Shown here: piece after piece, positions 53,582-62,356 of the stretch | Position numbering within the stretch: position 1 is the stretch's first letter | How the letters are laid out: every line of letters begins with the position of its first letter | Origin: an uncultured Lachnospiraceae bacterium | GTDB taxonomy: Bacteria > Bacillota > Clostridia > Lachnospirales > Lachnospiraceae | DNA: 64,000 nucleotides | Direction of reading: 5' to 3' | Assembly: GCA_948470335.1 (NCBI GenBank) | Contig: CAOKOL010000008.1 | Coordinates: 1-64,000, forward strand | Made by a program: the position numbers and the translations under genes | Notes under the pieces: model-generated | Seen by the model: the letters and a program-made list of their open reading frames with translations, nothing else | The model's database searches: none | Told to the model about the DNA's origin: nothing

Positions 53582-54487
53582 ATGAAAATACAGATTTTAA
53601 ACCGCCTGAACGAAAAGCAATTAAAAAAGGTGCGTTCCTTGCTGAACGCCTGCCGGGATTATGAACCGGTGACACTGACGCCGTCTCTGACGGCGGAGAG
53701 CTGTTTTGATGCGGATCTTCCCTGTTTTTACCTGCTTTATGAGAACAATGAGCTGGTCAGCTTTCTGTCCTTATTTCTCCCCGATCAGTATTACGGCGAA
53801 GCGATGGGCTTCACCCACCCTATGGCCCGGCAGAGAGGCTATTTCAAACATTTGTGGAATGAAGCGTTGATGAAACTGGATGATTATATAGAAGATATGG
53901 AGCTTTTGTTTGTCACTGACGGAAACAGCGCCGACGCGCAGGCGGCGCTGGATGCCATGGAAGGGGAATATCAGTATTCGGAGTATATTCTGGAAAAGGA
54001 CATGAAGTCAGAAGCAGACATGTCACAGGCAGCAGAAACAGTAAAAAAATCGCAGAGCAATCCTGCCGGCTGTCAAACCGCCGCTTTAACGCTGCGGCCG
54101 GTTCAGCCCTCGGACCAGACTTTGAAGCAGTGTGCCGACATCCATGAAGCCATTTTCTGCGACGGCCGTTCCGCCTCGGAAAGTTTTATCAAAGAAATGT
54201 TCAGCACACCCCTGACCGACACCTACCTGGCATACGATCAGGAACAGCCGGTCGGCATCTTTCATCTGACGGAATGGGAATCCGGCACTTATCTGTCCGG
54301 TTTCGGCATCCTGCCCAGGCAGCAGGGCCGGGGACTGGGAACGGCACTGCTTCACGCCGTCTCTTCCTGCTTAAAACCGGGACATACCCTGCTGTCTCTC
54401 CAGGTCGGAAGCCTGAACGAAGCCGCTTTCGAACTGTATCAAAAGGAAGGATTCCGGGAGGTTTCTCACAGAGACTATTATTATTAA
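53582..54487 (+). CDS. GNAT-family N-acetyltransferase
   Basis: 301 residues. The C-terminal half carries the acetyl-CoA motif LSGFGILPRQQGRGLGTALLHAV and the ending NEAAFELYQKEGFREVSHRDYYY; the N-terminal half (FYLLYENNELVSFLSLFL, GFTHPMARQRGYFKHLWNEAL) looks like a second, degenerate GNAT fold. I chose the ATG at 53582 because GGAGG lies 9 nt upstream; the frame extends 46 codons further up without support. The acceptor is unknown. It is not functionally tied to its neighbours. Confidence 0.85.
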   Translation: MKIQILNRLNEKQLKKVRSLLNACRDYEPVTLTPSLTAESCFDADLPCFYLLYENNELVSFLSLFLPDQYYGEAMGFTHPMARQRGYFKHLWNEALMKLDDYIEDMELLFVTDGNSADAQAALDAMEGEYQYSEYILEKDMKSEADMSQAAETVKKSQSNPAGCQTAALTLRPVQPSDQTLKQCADIHEAIFCDGRSASESFIKEMFSTPLTDTYLAYDQEQPVGIFHLTEWESGTYLSGFGILPRQQGRGLGTALLHAVSSCLKPGHTLLSLQVGSLNEAAFELYQKEGFREVSHRDYYY

Positions 54488-54621
54488 AACAATCCGGATC
54501 CGATGGAATTTATCCGGAATATGATGCGTATTTCAGGATTTGTGGAGGAACTCAAATATCACTATAACTACAAAAAATAACCTGTCTGTCCCATAAACCT
54601 GCGTTTCCATAAGACAAAAAC

Positions 54622-54666
54622 CGGGGCGGCTTATGCTTTGAACGTATAAGCCGTCCTCCTGTTTTC
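54622..54666 (+). terminator. Terminator after the GNAT gene
   Basis: GGGGCGGCTTAT and ATAAGCCGTCC pair (one G-U) around an 11-nt loop, followed by TCCTGTTTTC. Confidence 0.75.
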
Positions 54667-54691
54667 TCCTGTTTCATCTCAATTATTTACA

Positions 54692-54720
54692 TTGCAACTT
54701 TCCCGCATTTTTGCTAGAAT
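54692..54720 (+). promoter_or_regulatory. Promoter of the RACE-DUF2284 unit
   Basis: TTGCAA (54692-54697), 17 bp, TAGAAT (54715-54720), about 110 nt before the RACE start. Confidence 0.7.
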
Positions 54721-54831
54721 AGATGCAGATTGTTTTTTCATACATACACAGTCTGTGCAGCATGGCAAGAATGACTGCAAAATAAAATACAAAATAGTTG
54801 CGGAACTGCGGAACTAAATTAGGAGGTATTT

Positions 54832-56628
54832 ATGGGACAGTTTAAAGTACATTTCCTGCCTCAAGACGTAACCGTCACGGTGGATGAAGGAACCAGCCTG
54901 CTGGATGCCCAGATCAAGGCGCAGCTTCATCCCGATGCACCCTGCGGCGGAAAAGGCACCTGCGGCAAATGTCTGGTGAACATCCTTTCGGGAGGCCCTG
55001 CGGGCATTCAGAAAGCCTGCGTGACCGAGGTTCATGAGGACATGGAAGTAGAGCTGAAAGCGGAATCTTTAAAACACAGCATTCTGCTGGAAGGCGCTAA
55101 GAGAAACATCGTCATTGACCCGGCCATCAAGGGATATCATGTGGCGGTGGAAAAATGTCTGATCGGCGACAGCCGTTCCGACTGGGCAAGATTAAAAGAG
55201 GCGGTATCGCAGGCATCCGGCATCCCCGCGGAGGAGATTCCGGTTTCCCTGCCGGTGATCTCCGGCCTCTACGACTATCTGCTGGCCCACAATTTCGAGG
55301 CCGACGTCATCATGTGCGAAAATGAGATTATCGACCTGGCAGACGGCGAAAAGCCGCTGTATGTTATGGCCTACGACATCGGCACCACCACGATCGTAGG
55401 CTATCTGCTGAACGCCCGCACAGGCAGGGAGCTGGCGGTCAGCAGCATGTTAAATCCCCAGTCCCAGTTTGGTGCGGACGTGATCCAAAGAAGCAACCAT
55501 GCGCTGGCGGAAGGCGTGGAGGAGCTGAGTTCCTGCGTGAGAAAAGCACTGAACGATCTGGCCGCGCAGGCGGCTTTTCAGGCCGGCATCACCGCGGAAG
55601 AAATTTACATGATCACCGTGGTGGGAAACACCTGTATGCACCACCTGTTCGCCGGAATCATGCCCGGAGCGCTGGTTCATTCTCCCTACAATCCCAGCGT
55701 CAGCGAGTCCATGATGCTGCCTGCCGCTCAGTACGGCATCAGGATTCATCCGCATGGGAAGATTATGCTGCTGCCCAATATCGCCGGCTTTGTAGGCGCC
55801 GATACCGTCGGCGTGCTGCTGGCCACCCAGTTTGACACACTGGAAGACCTGACTCTGGTCATTGATATCGGAACCAACGGCGAGATGGTTCTGGGCAATA
55901 AGGACCATATGATCGCCTGTTCCACAGCCGCCGGCCCCGCTTTCGAGGGCGCGAAAATTCAGTGCGGCATGAGAGGGGCCGAAGGCGCCATCGACCATGT
56001 ACATTTTGAAAACAATCAACTGGTTTACTCTACCATCGGAAACGCGAAGCCTGTGGGAATCTGTGGTTCCGGCCTGATGGACATTATCGCGGAGCTGTTA
56101 AAGGCAGGCATTATCGCTTCCAGCGGCCGTCTGGAAAAACCGGAAGCGCTGACCGGCGAAATCGGAAAAGCCAACGCCCACCGAATCGAAAAGATCGACA
56201 ACTTCCTTTCCTTCGTCCTGGCGGATGAAAGGGAAAGCGGTACCGGAAAAAAGATTTTTTTGAGCCAGAAAGACATCCGGGAGGTGCAGTTAGCCAAAAG
56301 CGCCATGGCCGCCGGTATTCTCCTGATGTCCGACACGCTGAAAATCAGACAGGAAGATATCAAAAAGATTATGATCGCCGGGGCGTTCGGCAACTATATG
56401 TCTCCTGACAGCGCCTGTGCCATCGGCCTTTTACCGCAGGAGCTGAGAGACCGGATCGAACCCATCGGCAACGCGGCCGGCGAAGGCTCAAAAATTGCCG
56501 CTCTAAATAAGGAAGAATTCCACCACTGCGACCAGATGGCCCGGCAGACAGAATTCCTGGAGCTGGCGACCCATCCGGATTTCCAGGACTGCTATGTAGA
56601 CGAACTGGAATTCCCGGAATACGAATAA
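54832..56628 (+). CDS. RACE-type corrinoid activation protein (2Fe-2S plus ASKHA domain)
   Basis: 598 residues. The N-terminal ferredoxin-like domain has the 2Fe-2S ligands C38, C44, C47 and C63 (PCGGKGTCGKC ... KAC). The C-terminal DUF4445/ASKHA part has the ATP-phosphate loops YDIGTTTIVGYL and IDIGTNGEMVLGN and a late IAGAFGNYM. Proteins of this type (RamA, AcsV and relatives) use ATP and low-potential electrons to return inactive Co(II) corrinoid proteins to Co(I). Its place near metF and metV suggests an AcsV-like or demethylase-linked role. No corrinoid protein is in the window. AGGAGG lies 5 nt before the ATG and the mini-hairpin 26 nt before it. Confidence 0.9.
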   Translation: MGQFKVHFLPQDVTVTVDEGTSLLDAQIKAQLHPDAPCGGKGTCGKCLVNILSGGPAGIQKACVTEVHEDMEVELKAESLKHSILLEGAKRNIVIDPAIKGYHVAVEKCLIGDSRSDWARLKEAVSQASGIPAEEIPVSLPVISGLYDYLLAHNFEADVIMCENEIIDLADGEKPLYVMAYDIGTTTIVGYLLNARTGRELAVSSMLNPQSQFGADVIQRSNHALAEGVEELSSCVRKALNDLAAQAAFQAGITAEEIYMITVVGNTCMHHLFAGIMPGALVHSPYNPSVSESMMLPAAQYGIRIHPHGKIMLLPNIAGFVGADTVGVLLATQFDTLEDLTLVIDIGTNGEMVLGNKDHMIACSTAAGPAFEGAKIQCGMRGAEGAIDHVHFENNQLVYSTIGNAKPVGICGSGLMDIIAELLKAGIIASSGRLEKPEALTGEIGKANAHRIEKIDNFLSFVLADERESGTGKKIFLSQKDIREVQLAKSAMAAGILLMSDTLKIRQEDIKKIMIAGAFGNYMSPDSACAIGLLPQELRDRIEPIGNAAGEGSKIAALNKEEFHHCDQMARQTEFLELATHPDFQDCYVDELEFPEYE

Positions 56629-56640
56629 GGAGAAAAAATA

Positions 56641-57180
56641 ATGGCAGATTTTAATGCTTTAAAAGAACTGGCCCTGTCCTGCGGATTTTCCCATGTGGGT
56701 GATCTTGACGCGGATACCATTGAGGTACGCCCCGAAGTGCGGGAATCCTGCGCGGCCAACAAGTGCCAGGCCTACGACAAAAACTGGGCCTGTCCCCCCG
56801 CATGCGGAACGCTGGAGGAATGCGGCGAACGGATTCACAAATTCAAAAAAGGTCTGATTGTCCAGACCACCGGAGCACTGGAAGACTCCCTGGATTTTGA
56901 AACCATGATGGAAATCGCCGAGGAACACGGAAAACATATGGACGCATACTGCGACCAGATCCGCAAGCAGTATCCCGACGCGCTGATCATCGGCGACGGC
57001 CAGTGCAAGCGGTGCAAAACCTGTACATATCCCGACGAGCCCTGCCGTTTCCCCGAGAAAATGTCCTCCGCCATGGAAGCCCTTGGCATGGTGGTCAGCG
57101 ACGTCTGCGCAAGAAACGATATTCCCTACTACTATGGGCCCGGTACGCTCACTTATGTAGGGTGTGTTTTGATCGAATAA
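56641..57180 (+). CDS. DUF2284 metal-binding protein
   Basis: 179 residues with many cysteines: CAANKCQAYDKNWACPPACG near residues 37-58, then GQCKRCKTCTYPDEPCRFPE and a terminal YVGCVLIE. The clusters suggest one or two Fe-S centres. The family is uncharacterised but often lies beside methyltransferase or Wood-Ljungdahl genes, so an electron-transfer role for the RACE protein, 12 nt upstream, is a reasonable inference. AAGGAG lies about 7 nt before the ATG. Confidence 0.9.
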   Translation: MADFNALKELALSCGFSHVGDLDADTIEVRPEVRESCAANKCQAYDKNWACPPACGTLEECGERIHKFKKGLIVQTTGALEDSLDFETMMEIAEEHGKHMDAYCDQIRKQYPDALIIGDGQCKRCKTCTYPDEPCRFPEKMSSAMEALGMVVSDVCARNDIPYYYGPGTLTYVGCVLIE

Positions 57181-57209
57181 AAACTGATAGGTAAATAACA
57201 GCACGGCAA

Positions 57210-57245
57210 TCCGGCAAGTGACGTTTGCAACCGCCTTTTGCCGGA
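57210..57245 (+). terminator. Hairpin between DUF2284 and lplA genes
   Basis: TCCGGCAA and TTGCCGGA (57210-57217, 57238-57245) form an 8-bp stem followed only by CCCTTTA, so termination may be partial. Confidence 0.45.
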
Positions 57246-57319
57246 CCCTTTACCCTGAGACATCAAAAAACGCTTATGTCGGCTTTTCCGACGCCCATCA
57301 TAAATAACAGGAGAAAAAA

Positions 57320-58315
57320 ATGATTCAGAAAATCAGCCAGGTAGTCAGCCCTGGATTTTACCCGTATTATAACCTGGCATTGGAGAAATATCTGTTTGAT
57401 CATGTGGATGACAATGAAATCATCCTCTATCTGTGGCAAAATGAACGGACCGTGGTCTGCGGCAGGAATCAGAACCTGTGGAAAGAATGCAATGTCACCC
57501 ATCTGCTGGAGGACGGCGGTCATCCGGTACGGCGGCTCTCCGGCGGCGGCGCCGTATTCCATGACAAAGGAAACCTGAATTTTACCTTTCTCGTAAAAAA
57601 GGACAACTATGACGTGGACCGCCAGCTACAGGTGATTATCCAGGCATGCAGAGATCTGGACATTCATGTGGAAAAAACAGGAAGAAACGATATTACGGTG
57701 GACGGACGGAAATTTTCCGGCAATGCTTTCTATTCTTCAGGCGGACAAAAATACCACCATGGAACCCTTCTGATCAGCGTGGATACGGGCAGCATGTCCG
57801 CCTATCTGAACGTGGACAGACAAAAGCTGGCCTCCAAAGGTGTCAGCTCCGTCCGCTCCCGTGTAGCCAACCTGACGGAGTTCCGGCCTGATCTGACCAT
57901 CGACATAATGAAGGAAAAGATGATTGCGGCTTTTGAAACGGTCTATGGCCTGAAAGCCGCCCCCTATGACCTGGATGCGGCCACGGCTTCGGAAGAACTG
58001 CAAAAGACCCAGACATTTTTTGAATCCGATCAGTGGCTCTACGGCCGAAAAATCGATTTCAGCTACCAGATCAGCCGCCGCTTTGCCTGGGGCGATTTCG
58101 ATCTGCGCCTGAATGTGGAACAGGGCAAAATCGCTGCGGCCGCCCTCTACTCCGATGCCAATGACGAGGCCTTTATCCGTTCCATCGGCGATAAGCTGGA
58201 AGGAAATTCCTTCTCCTATGACACACTGGCCAGGCTGGTAGAGGAATGCTGCCGGACAGAAGAACATAGAGGGATGGCGGAAGATGTGAAGGAGCTTCTG
58301 CGGTCGGCGATATAA
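57320..58315 (+). CDS. lplA: Lipoate-protein ligase A
   Basis: Activates lipoate with ATP and attaches it to a lysine of lipoyl domains; 331 residues. The N-terminal catalytic domain has NPYYNLALEKYL-like FYPYYNLALEKYL, RRLSGGGAVFHD and GRNDITVDGRKFSGNA; the accessory C-terminal domain is present (FAWGDFDLRLNVEQGKI). AGGAGA lies 7 nt before the ATG. The obvious client in the window is the H-protein encoded 2 kb away (GcvH Lys63). Confidence 0.93.
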   Translation: MIQKISQVVSPGFYPYYNLALEKYLFDHVDDNEIILYLWQNERTVVCGRNQNLWKECNVTHLLEDGGHPVRRLSGGGAVFHDKGNLNFTFLVKKDNYDVDRQLQVIIQACRDLDIHVEKTGRNDITVDGRKFSGNAFYSSGGQKYHHGTLLISVDTGSMSAYLNVDRQKLASKGVSSVRSRVANLTEFRPDLTIDIMKEKMIAAFETVYGLKAAPYDLDAATASEELQKTQTFFESDQWLYGRKIDFSYQISRRFAWGDFDLRLNVEQGKIAAAALYSDANDEAFIRSIGDKLEGNSFSYDTLARLVEECCRTEEHRGMAEDVKELLRSAI

Positions 58316-58345
58316 CGCTTTTGCCAAGTCTTTAGAAAAATGACT

Positions 58346-58384
58346 ATAGAGGCCAGCCGCTCACACGACTGCCTCTATTATTTT
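58346..58384. terminator. Bidirectional terminator between lplA and the AAA gene
   Basis: ATAGAGGC and GCCTCTAT (58346-58353, 58371-58378), followed on the plus strand by TATTTTCTT and on the minus strand by AGTCATTTTT. The stop codon of the convergent AAA gene lies in the loop. Confidence 0.75.
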
Positions 58385-59971
58385 CTTCCCTTCCAGAACG
58401 ATCTCCCGCACGCCGATTTTCTTTTTCTTGTTAAAGTTAAAACTCAGCATATAGCCGGTGTCCTGATGATAAGCGTCCAGATAACCAAACAGTTGTTTTT
58501 CTCCCCTTTTGTGATACGCATCCCCATGCCAGATCTTAATTTCGATCACAAACTGCTCTCCATGATAATCCACGATTACATCCGTCCGCAGCAAGTCTCG
58601 TGTCTGGCTTTCCACATAATAATTTCCTGTGCCGTTGATAATCGGACGCAGATACAGAAGGAAATATTTCCTGCCAACCTCCTCGATAAAAGCATCCGGC
58701 TGATTTCCATACAGATCATGAAAATGTTCCACAAACTTTTCCAGAACCAGTCTCATATTCAGATGTCCGCCTGTCACAAACTGATTTTGATCCCGCTGCG
58801 CTGCCCCTGCAATATGCAGCGCCCGCAGCTCCTGCTCAGACAGAAAATAATTATATAATATGATCTCAAAAATACGGTTGGCCGGCTCAACAAAGCCTCT
58901 GTTATTTTTCACAAAGCCAAACATGCCCGCGATATCAATCGCGGCATTCAGCGAATTGTAGGCAATCCGTTTTCCTTCAAACAATATATCCCGAAGAATC
59001 TCATACAGCTCCGGATAGATCTGCAGCCTCCCGATCAACGACTCAAACAAAGGATTCCGTTCTGCCAGCAGCATCCGCTCCGCTTCCAGAAATCCGGCTT
59101 TCGTCCATGCCGCTTTCCGGTTCGTGGAAAATGAAGAAAGATTACTCACTTTTTCATCAATCAATTTACACAGCCGTGACACCAGATACGGATAGCCGGA
59201 CGTGTAGTCATATAAAAGGCCGACCATTTCGCCAACATTCATTCCCGTCTGATAATCCGCCTCATATTCCGCAAGCATTCCCGCGATTTCCTTTTTCGAC
59301 AGGCTCATATCCACGTCAAAATCCGCTGCGATATTCCATGGACTGTTAATCTTATGCGTATCCTCCGGCCTTATTTTATTTTTCAGATTTCTGATATCAT
59401 AAACACCTGCCAAAATAACGGACTGAAATGTTTTCGTCCTCCCCTGTTCCCTTTTCAGATAATAATAACGCAATTGGGCAAGAAAATCCAAAAACACCTG
59501 ATTGTTTGAAGCGCTGTCCACCTCATCGATCATCAACACAACAGGCCGTTCGGACGCCTGACAGATCTCTGTCAGATACCGGAACAGCTTTTGCAGGCGC
59601 AGCTTATCATCGTTCGCGTCCACAGCCGCCGTCAGCCGCTCTGAAATTTTCCGATAATCCGCCGCAGTTTTTCCTGCCAACTGAAATTCTTCCAGAAACA
59701 TTTCCGCGAATGCCAGGCAAAAAATATTTTCCGTCTCAAAAGAAGCATGGCCCAGTTCCTGAAAATCCAGGCTGAGCACAATATATTCCCCTCTCAGTCG
59801 TGAAGCCAGCGCGTACAGCAAAGTGGTTTTTCCATATTGTCTTCCGCAGTTAATGGAAAAATAATCGCCTCTGTCAACCATTCTGCGAATCGAGCGTAGT
59901 TTTGCGCTGATATCCGCCATATAATGTTTTTCCGGAACACACAAACCCGTAGTGTTAAAATTTTTTGCCAT
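58361..59971 (-). CDS. AAA-type ATPase fused to a PD-(D/E)XK nuclease-like domain
   Basis: 536 residues. The ATPase part has a P-loop in NCGRQYGKTTLLYALA (about residues 41-56) and Walker B VVLMIDEVDSAS, followed by a winged-helix-like region. The C-terminal domain has LRTDVIVDYHGEQFVIEIKIW, the D-x(n)-E-x-K core of PDDEXK_9 proteins. Such AAA-like/PDDEXK fusions are abundant in gut Firmicutes and Bacteroides with no settled function. The ribosome site is poor (GAGGAA, 14 nt away). It interrupts the lplA-gcvH neighbourhood and is likely an accessory insertion. Confidence 0.85.
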   Translation of the reverse strand: MAKNFNTTGLCVPEKHYMADISAKLRSIRRMVDRGDYFSINCGRQYGKTTLLYALASRLRGEYIVLSLDFQELGHASFETENIFCLAFAEMFLEEFQLAGKTAADYRKISERLTAAVDANDDKLRLQKLFRYLTEICQASERPVVLMIDEVDSASNNQVFLDFLAQLRYYYLKREQGRTKTFQSVILAGVYDIRNLKNKIRPEDTHKINSPWNIAADFDVDMSLSKKEIAGMLAEYEADYQTGMNVGEMVGLLYDYTSGYPYLVSRLCKLIDEKVSNLSSFSTNRKAAWTKAGFLEAERMLLAERNPLFESLIGRLQIYPELYEILRDILFEGKRIAYNSLNAAIDIAGMFGFVKNNRGFVEPANRIFEIILYNYFLSEQELRALHIAGAAQRDQNQFVTGGHLNMRLVLEKFVEHFHDLYGNQPDAFIEEVGRKYFLLYLRPIINGTGNYYVESQTRDLLRTDVIVDYHGEQFVIEIKIWHGDAYHKRGEKQLFGYLDAYHQDTGYMLSFNFNKKKKIGVREIVLEGKKIIEAVV

Positions 59972-60101
59972 AACCGCTCAACATTCCTCTCAAACGCCAT
60001 ATTCAATATTTTCCCCATTCCCGGCAGCATCCATGGCATCTCCTGTAACCATTATAAAAAATTATTTTCCGTAAATCAAGACCAATAAGAATCCTATGAT
60101 G

Positions 60102-60148
60102 CAAAAACCGGCGTCCCTCCCGAAGCAATGCTCCGCAAAAGACGCCGG
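60102..60148 (-). terminator. Terminator of gcvH
   Basis: CCGGCGTC and GACGCCGG (60108-60115, 60141-60148) form an 8-bp stem followed on the minus strand by TTTTTGC. It lies 75 nt after the gcvH stop. Confidence 0.75.
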
Positions 60149-60221
60149 TCTGATTCAATCCGTTATTCTCTTTTTACCATCCGGCTTTCGAATCACGTTT
60201 CTGTCGGCTTTCTCCAAAAGA

Positions 60222-60599
60222 TTAAGCGTCCAGTCCGCCTTCATAAGCAGATGCGGAAAGCAGCTCATCCAGCTCGCTCTCGTCGTTCATCTTTACTTCT
60301 ACGATCCATGCGGCATAAGCATCTTCGTTGATGTTTTCCGGTGAATCATCCAGTTCTTCGTTCACGGCAACAACCTCGCCGCTTACCGGAATCGGTACCT
60401 CAGAAGCAGTCTTGGAAGACTCGATCTCGGTGAATACGTCGCCGGCTGAGAAAGTAGCGCCTACTTCGGGAAGATCAACGAACAGAATATCGCCCAACTG
60501 ATCCTGTGCAAACTCAGTGATGCCTAATTTAACGGTATCGCCTTCAACCTTCACCCAAACATGCTCGCTGGTGTACTTCAATTCTGATGGATATGTCAT
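60222..60599 (-). CDS. gcvH: Glycine cleavage system H protein
   Basis: 125-residue lipoyl carrier protein. The lipoylated lysine is K63 in TEIESSKTASEV; TSEHVWVKVEG and LGITEFAQDQLGDILFVDLP are family hallmarks. The ATG at 60597-60599 has AAGGAG 8 nt upstream. P- and T-protein genes are absent from the window; the neighbours are lpdA (166 nt upstream) and metF/metV. The same H plus L pairing beside methyl-branch genes is known in several acetogens. Confidence 0.95.
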   Translation of the reverse strand: MTYPSELKYTSEHVWVKVEGDTVKLGITEFAQDQLGDILFVDLPEVGATFSAGDVFTEIESSKTASEVPIPVSGEVVAVNEELDDSPENINEDAYAAWIVEVKMNDESELDELLSASAYEGGLDA

Positions 60600-60764
60600 A
60601 ATACTGTCTCCTTTACATAAATAAATATTGCGTAACCATATGCGACTGTCTTTCAATCGCTCCGCTTATATGGTTTATAGCATACTTTCAAAGATTTTGC
60701 AATCCCATTATGCCTTAAATTTCTATTATTTTACGATTGACGGTTACGATTCACTCCGCACTGA

Positions 60765-62153
60765 TCAAACTTTCATCGTGCTCATGCCGTGAACGTCGTG
60801 AAGGGCTTCCATAACAGCTTCGCACATCGTAGGATGAGGGAAGATGCAGTCTGCCAGTTCTTCCACTTTCATCTTTAACTGTACGCCCGTGGTCAGTACC
60901 TGAAGCATATCGGATGCTCTTGCGCCTACGATCTCAGCGCCGATCAGGGTATCGTCCATATCAGCGATCACCTTTACGAAGCCTGCGATATGGCCGGATG
61001 CCTGTGCCTTGCCCAGCGCCTTGAAATCAAAGGTTCCGGTTCTGTAATCTTTGCCAAGCTCCTTGCCTTCCTTCTGCAGCTGCCATTCCATCTTGCCGAC
61101 ATTGGCGATTTCAGGAGTGGTAAATACGCAGCCGGGAACGGCATGATAGGTAGCAGCCTTGTCGCCGCCCATCATATTGTCGATGGCAATAAAGCCTTCC
61201 TTGGTGGCCACATGTGCCAGGAACGGCGTGTTAACGATATCACCGATTGCGTAGATGTTATCTACGTTTGTCTTCATATGGTCATCAACAGCAACTCTGC
61301 CTCTGTCGCCCATCTCTACGGCTGCATTCTCCAGGCCAACGCCCTTGGTGAAAGGCGCACGTCCGATGGCAACCAGAACGTACTCTGCGGAAAGGGTCTT
61401 GCCGCTTGCAAGGGTTACGTCCACATGATCCTCGGCAGGATTTACCTCGGCGATTCCGTCGCCGCATACCACTTTGATCTTGTCCTTCTTGAACTGACGT
61501 GCCAACTGTTTGCTCACGTCCTCATCCATCGTCGCCAGCAGTCTGGGCAGAGCCTCAACTACGGTTACTTCGGTGCCCATGGCAGCCAGGAACTGACCGA
61601 TCTCGCAGCCGATTACACCGCCGCCTACCAGAATCAGAGACTTGGGCGCATGCTCAAAGTCAAGGATCTCGTCGCTGGTGATTACCCGCTTGCCGTCATA
61701 TTTGAATACCGGCGGTGCAATCGGCACGGAGCCCGTAGCCAGCAGTACATAATCTGTCTGAACCAGTTCTTCTGTTCCGTCTTCCTTTACAACCTTAACG
61801 GTGTTCTTATCCACCAGGCTGCCGAAACCGTTGATTACGGTCACTTTGTTCTTATTCATCAGGAACTGGATACCTTTTACCAGAGATTCCATAACCTTGT
61901 TCTTTCTGGCCAGGATCGCAGGATAGTCCACTTCCGCTTCGCCAGAAACATTGATACCAAAGGATTTGGCGTTCTCTACGGTCTCCAGAGTGTCATAAGA
62001 AGCCAGGAATGCCTTTGTGGGGATACAGCCTCTGTTCAGGCAGGTTCCGCCTAATTTGTCCTTCTCCACCAGAACTACTTCCGCACCCTTTTTCGCTGCG
62101 TAAAGAGCTGCCTCATATCCGCCGGGGCCGGCGCCGATGATTGTTATTTTCAT
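60765..62153 (-). CDS. lpdA: Dihydrolipoamide dehydrogenase
   Basis: 462-residue flavoprotein that reoxidises dihydrolipoyl groups with NAD. The FAD loop is GAGPGGYEAALYAAKKGA, the redox disulfide is GGTCLNRGCIPTK, the NAD loop is GGGVIGCEIGQFL and the C-terminal catalytic pair is HPTMCEAV. The ATG at 62151-62153 has GGAGG 11 nt upstream. It acts with GcvH next door. It is separated from metF by a GC-rich hairpin and copy B of the palindromic element, whose end forms the mini-hairpin 24 nt before the start. Confidence 0.96.
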   Translation of the reverse strand: MKITIIGAGPGGYEAALYAAKKGAEVVLVEKDKLGGTCLNRGCIPTKAFLASYDTLETVENAKSFGINVSGEAEVDYPAILARKNKVMESLVKGIQFLMNKNKVTVINGFGSLVDKNTVKVVKEDGTEELVQTDYVLLATGSVPIAPPVFKYDGKRVITSDEILDFEHAPKSLILVGGGVIGCEIGQFLAAMGTEVTVVEALPRLLATMDEDVSKQLARQFKKDKIKVVCGDGIAEVNPAEDHVDVTLASGKTLSAEYVLVAIGRAPFTKGVGLENAAVEMGDRGRVAVDDHMKTNVDNIYAIGDIVNTPFLAHVATKEGFIAIDNMMGGDKAATYHAVPGCVFTTPEIANVGKMEWQLQKEGKELGKDYRTGTFDFKALGKAQASGHIAGFVKVIADMDDTLIGAEIVGARASDMLQVLTTGVQLKMKVEELADCIFPHPTMCEAVMEALHDVHGMSTMKV

Positions 62154-62176
62154 AGTATTGCTTTCCTCCAAATCAG

Positions 62177-62274
62177 TTCAGCAACTCCCCTACTAAGCCC
62201 CCCTTGAACTGGGAGAATTTCCGGCCGACAAACCGTCCGTAAATCCTCCCGGGGGCTTATTCGGTCCGTTGCTG
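62177..62274 (-). repeat. Repeated palindromic intergenic element, copy B
   Basis: A 96-bp relative of copy A at 8480-8575. Its ends are perfect inverted repeats, CAGCAAC and GTTGCTG. Inside, AAGCCCCC pairs with GGGGGGCTT, and GGGAGGATTT pairs with AAATTCTCCC through one G-U where copy A has a perfect match. ATCAGTT occurs directly before the element and again 7 nt after its far end on the plus strand. Confidence 0.75.
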
Positions 62275-62303
62275 TTTTATATCAGTTCCGCATATTTTAT
62301 AAT

Positions 62304-62334
62304 GCCGCAGCCCCACAGTCTGCGGGCCTGCGGC
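62304..62334 (-). terminator. GC-rich hairpin after metF
   Basis: GCCGCAG and CTGCGGC with CCC/GGG continuing inside, followed on the minus strand by ATTATAAAAT. The tract is not T-rich, so this may be a processing or partial termination site. Confidence 0.5.
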
Positions 62335-62356
62335 TCCATATAAATAAGAAACAGAT

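Larger units (their letters stand above)
54488..54831 (+). other. Gap before the RACE gene: terminator, promoter and leader
   Basis: The first 100 nt after the GNAT stop contain a 25-codon frame starting MEFIRNMMRISGF, without a ribosome site. Then come the GNAT terminator at 54622-54666, the promoter at 54692-54720 and a leader of about 105 nt ending with AGTTGCGGAACT followed by a second TGCGGAACTA. Confidence 0.6.

Noticed and set aside
54503..54580. 25-codon frame MEFIRNMM after the GNAT gene
   Set aside because: No ribosome site and too short to support; possibly a remnant.
60222..62153. Complete glycine cleavage system
   Set aside because: Only H and L proteins are present; no gcvP or gcvT in the window.
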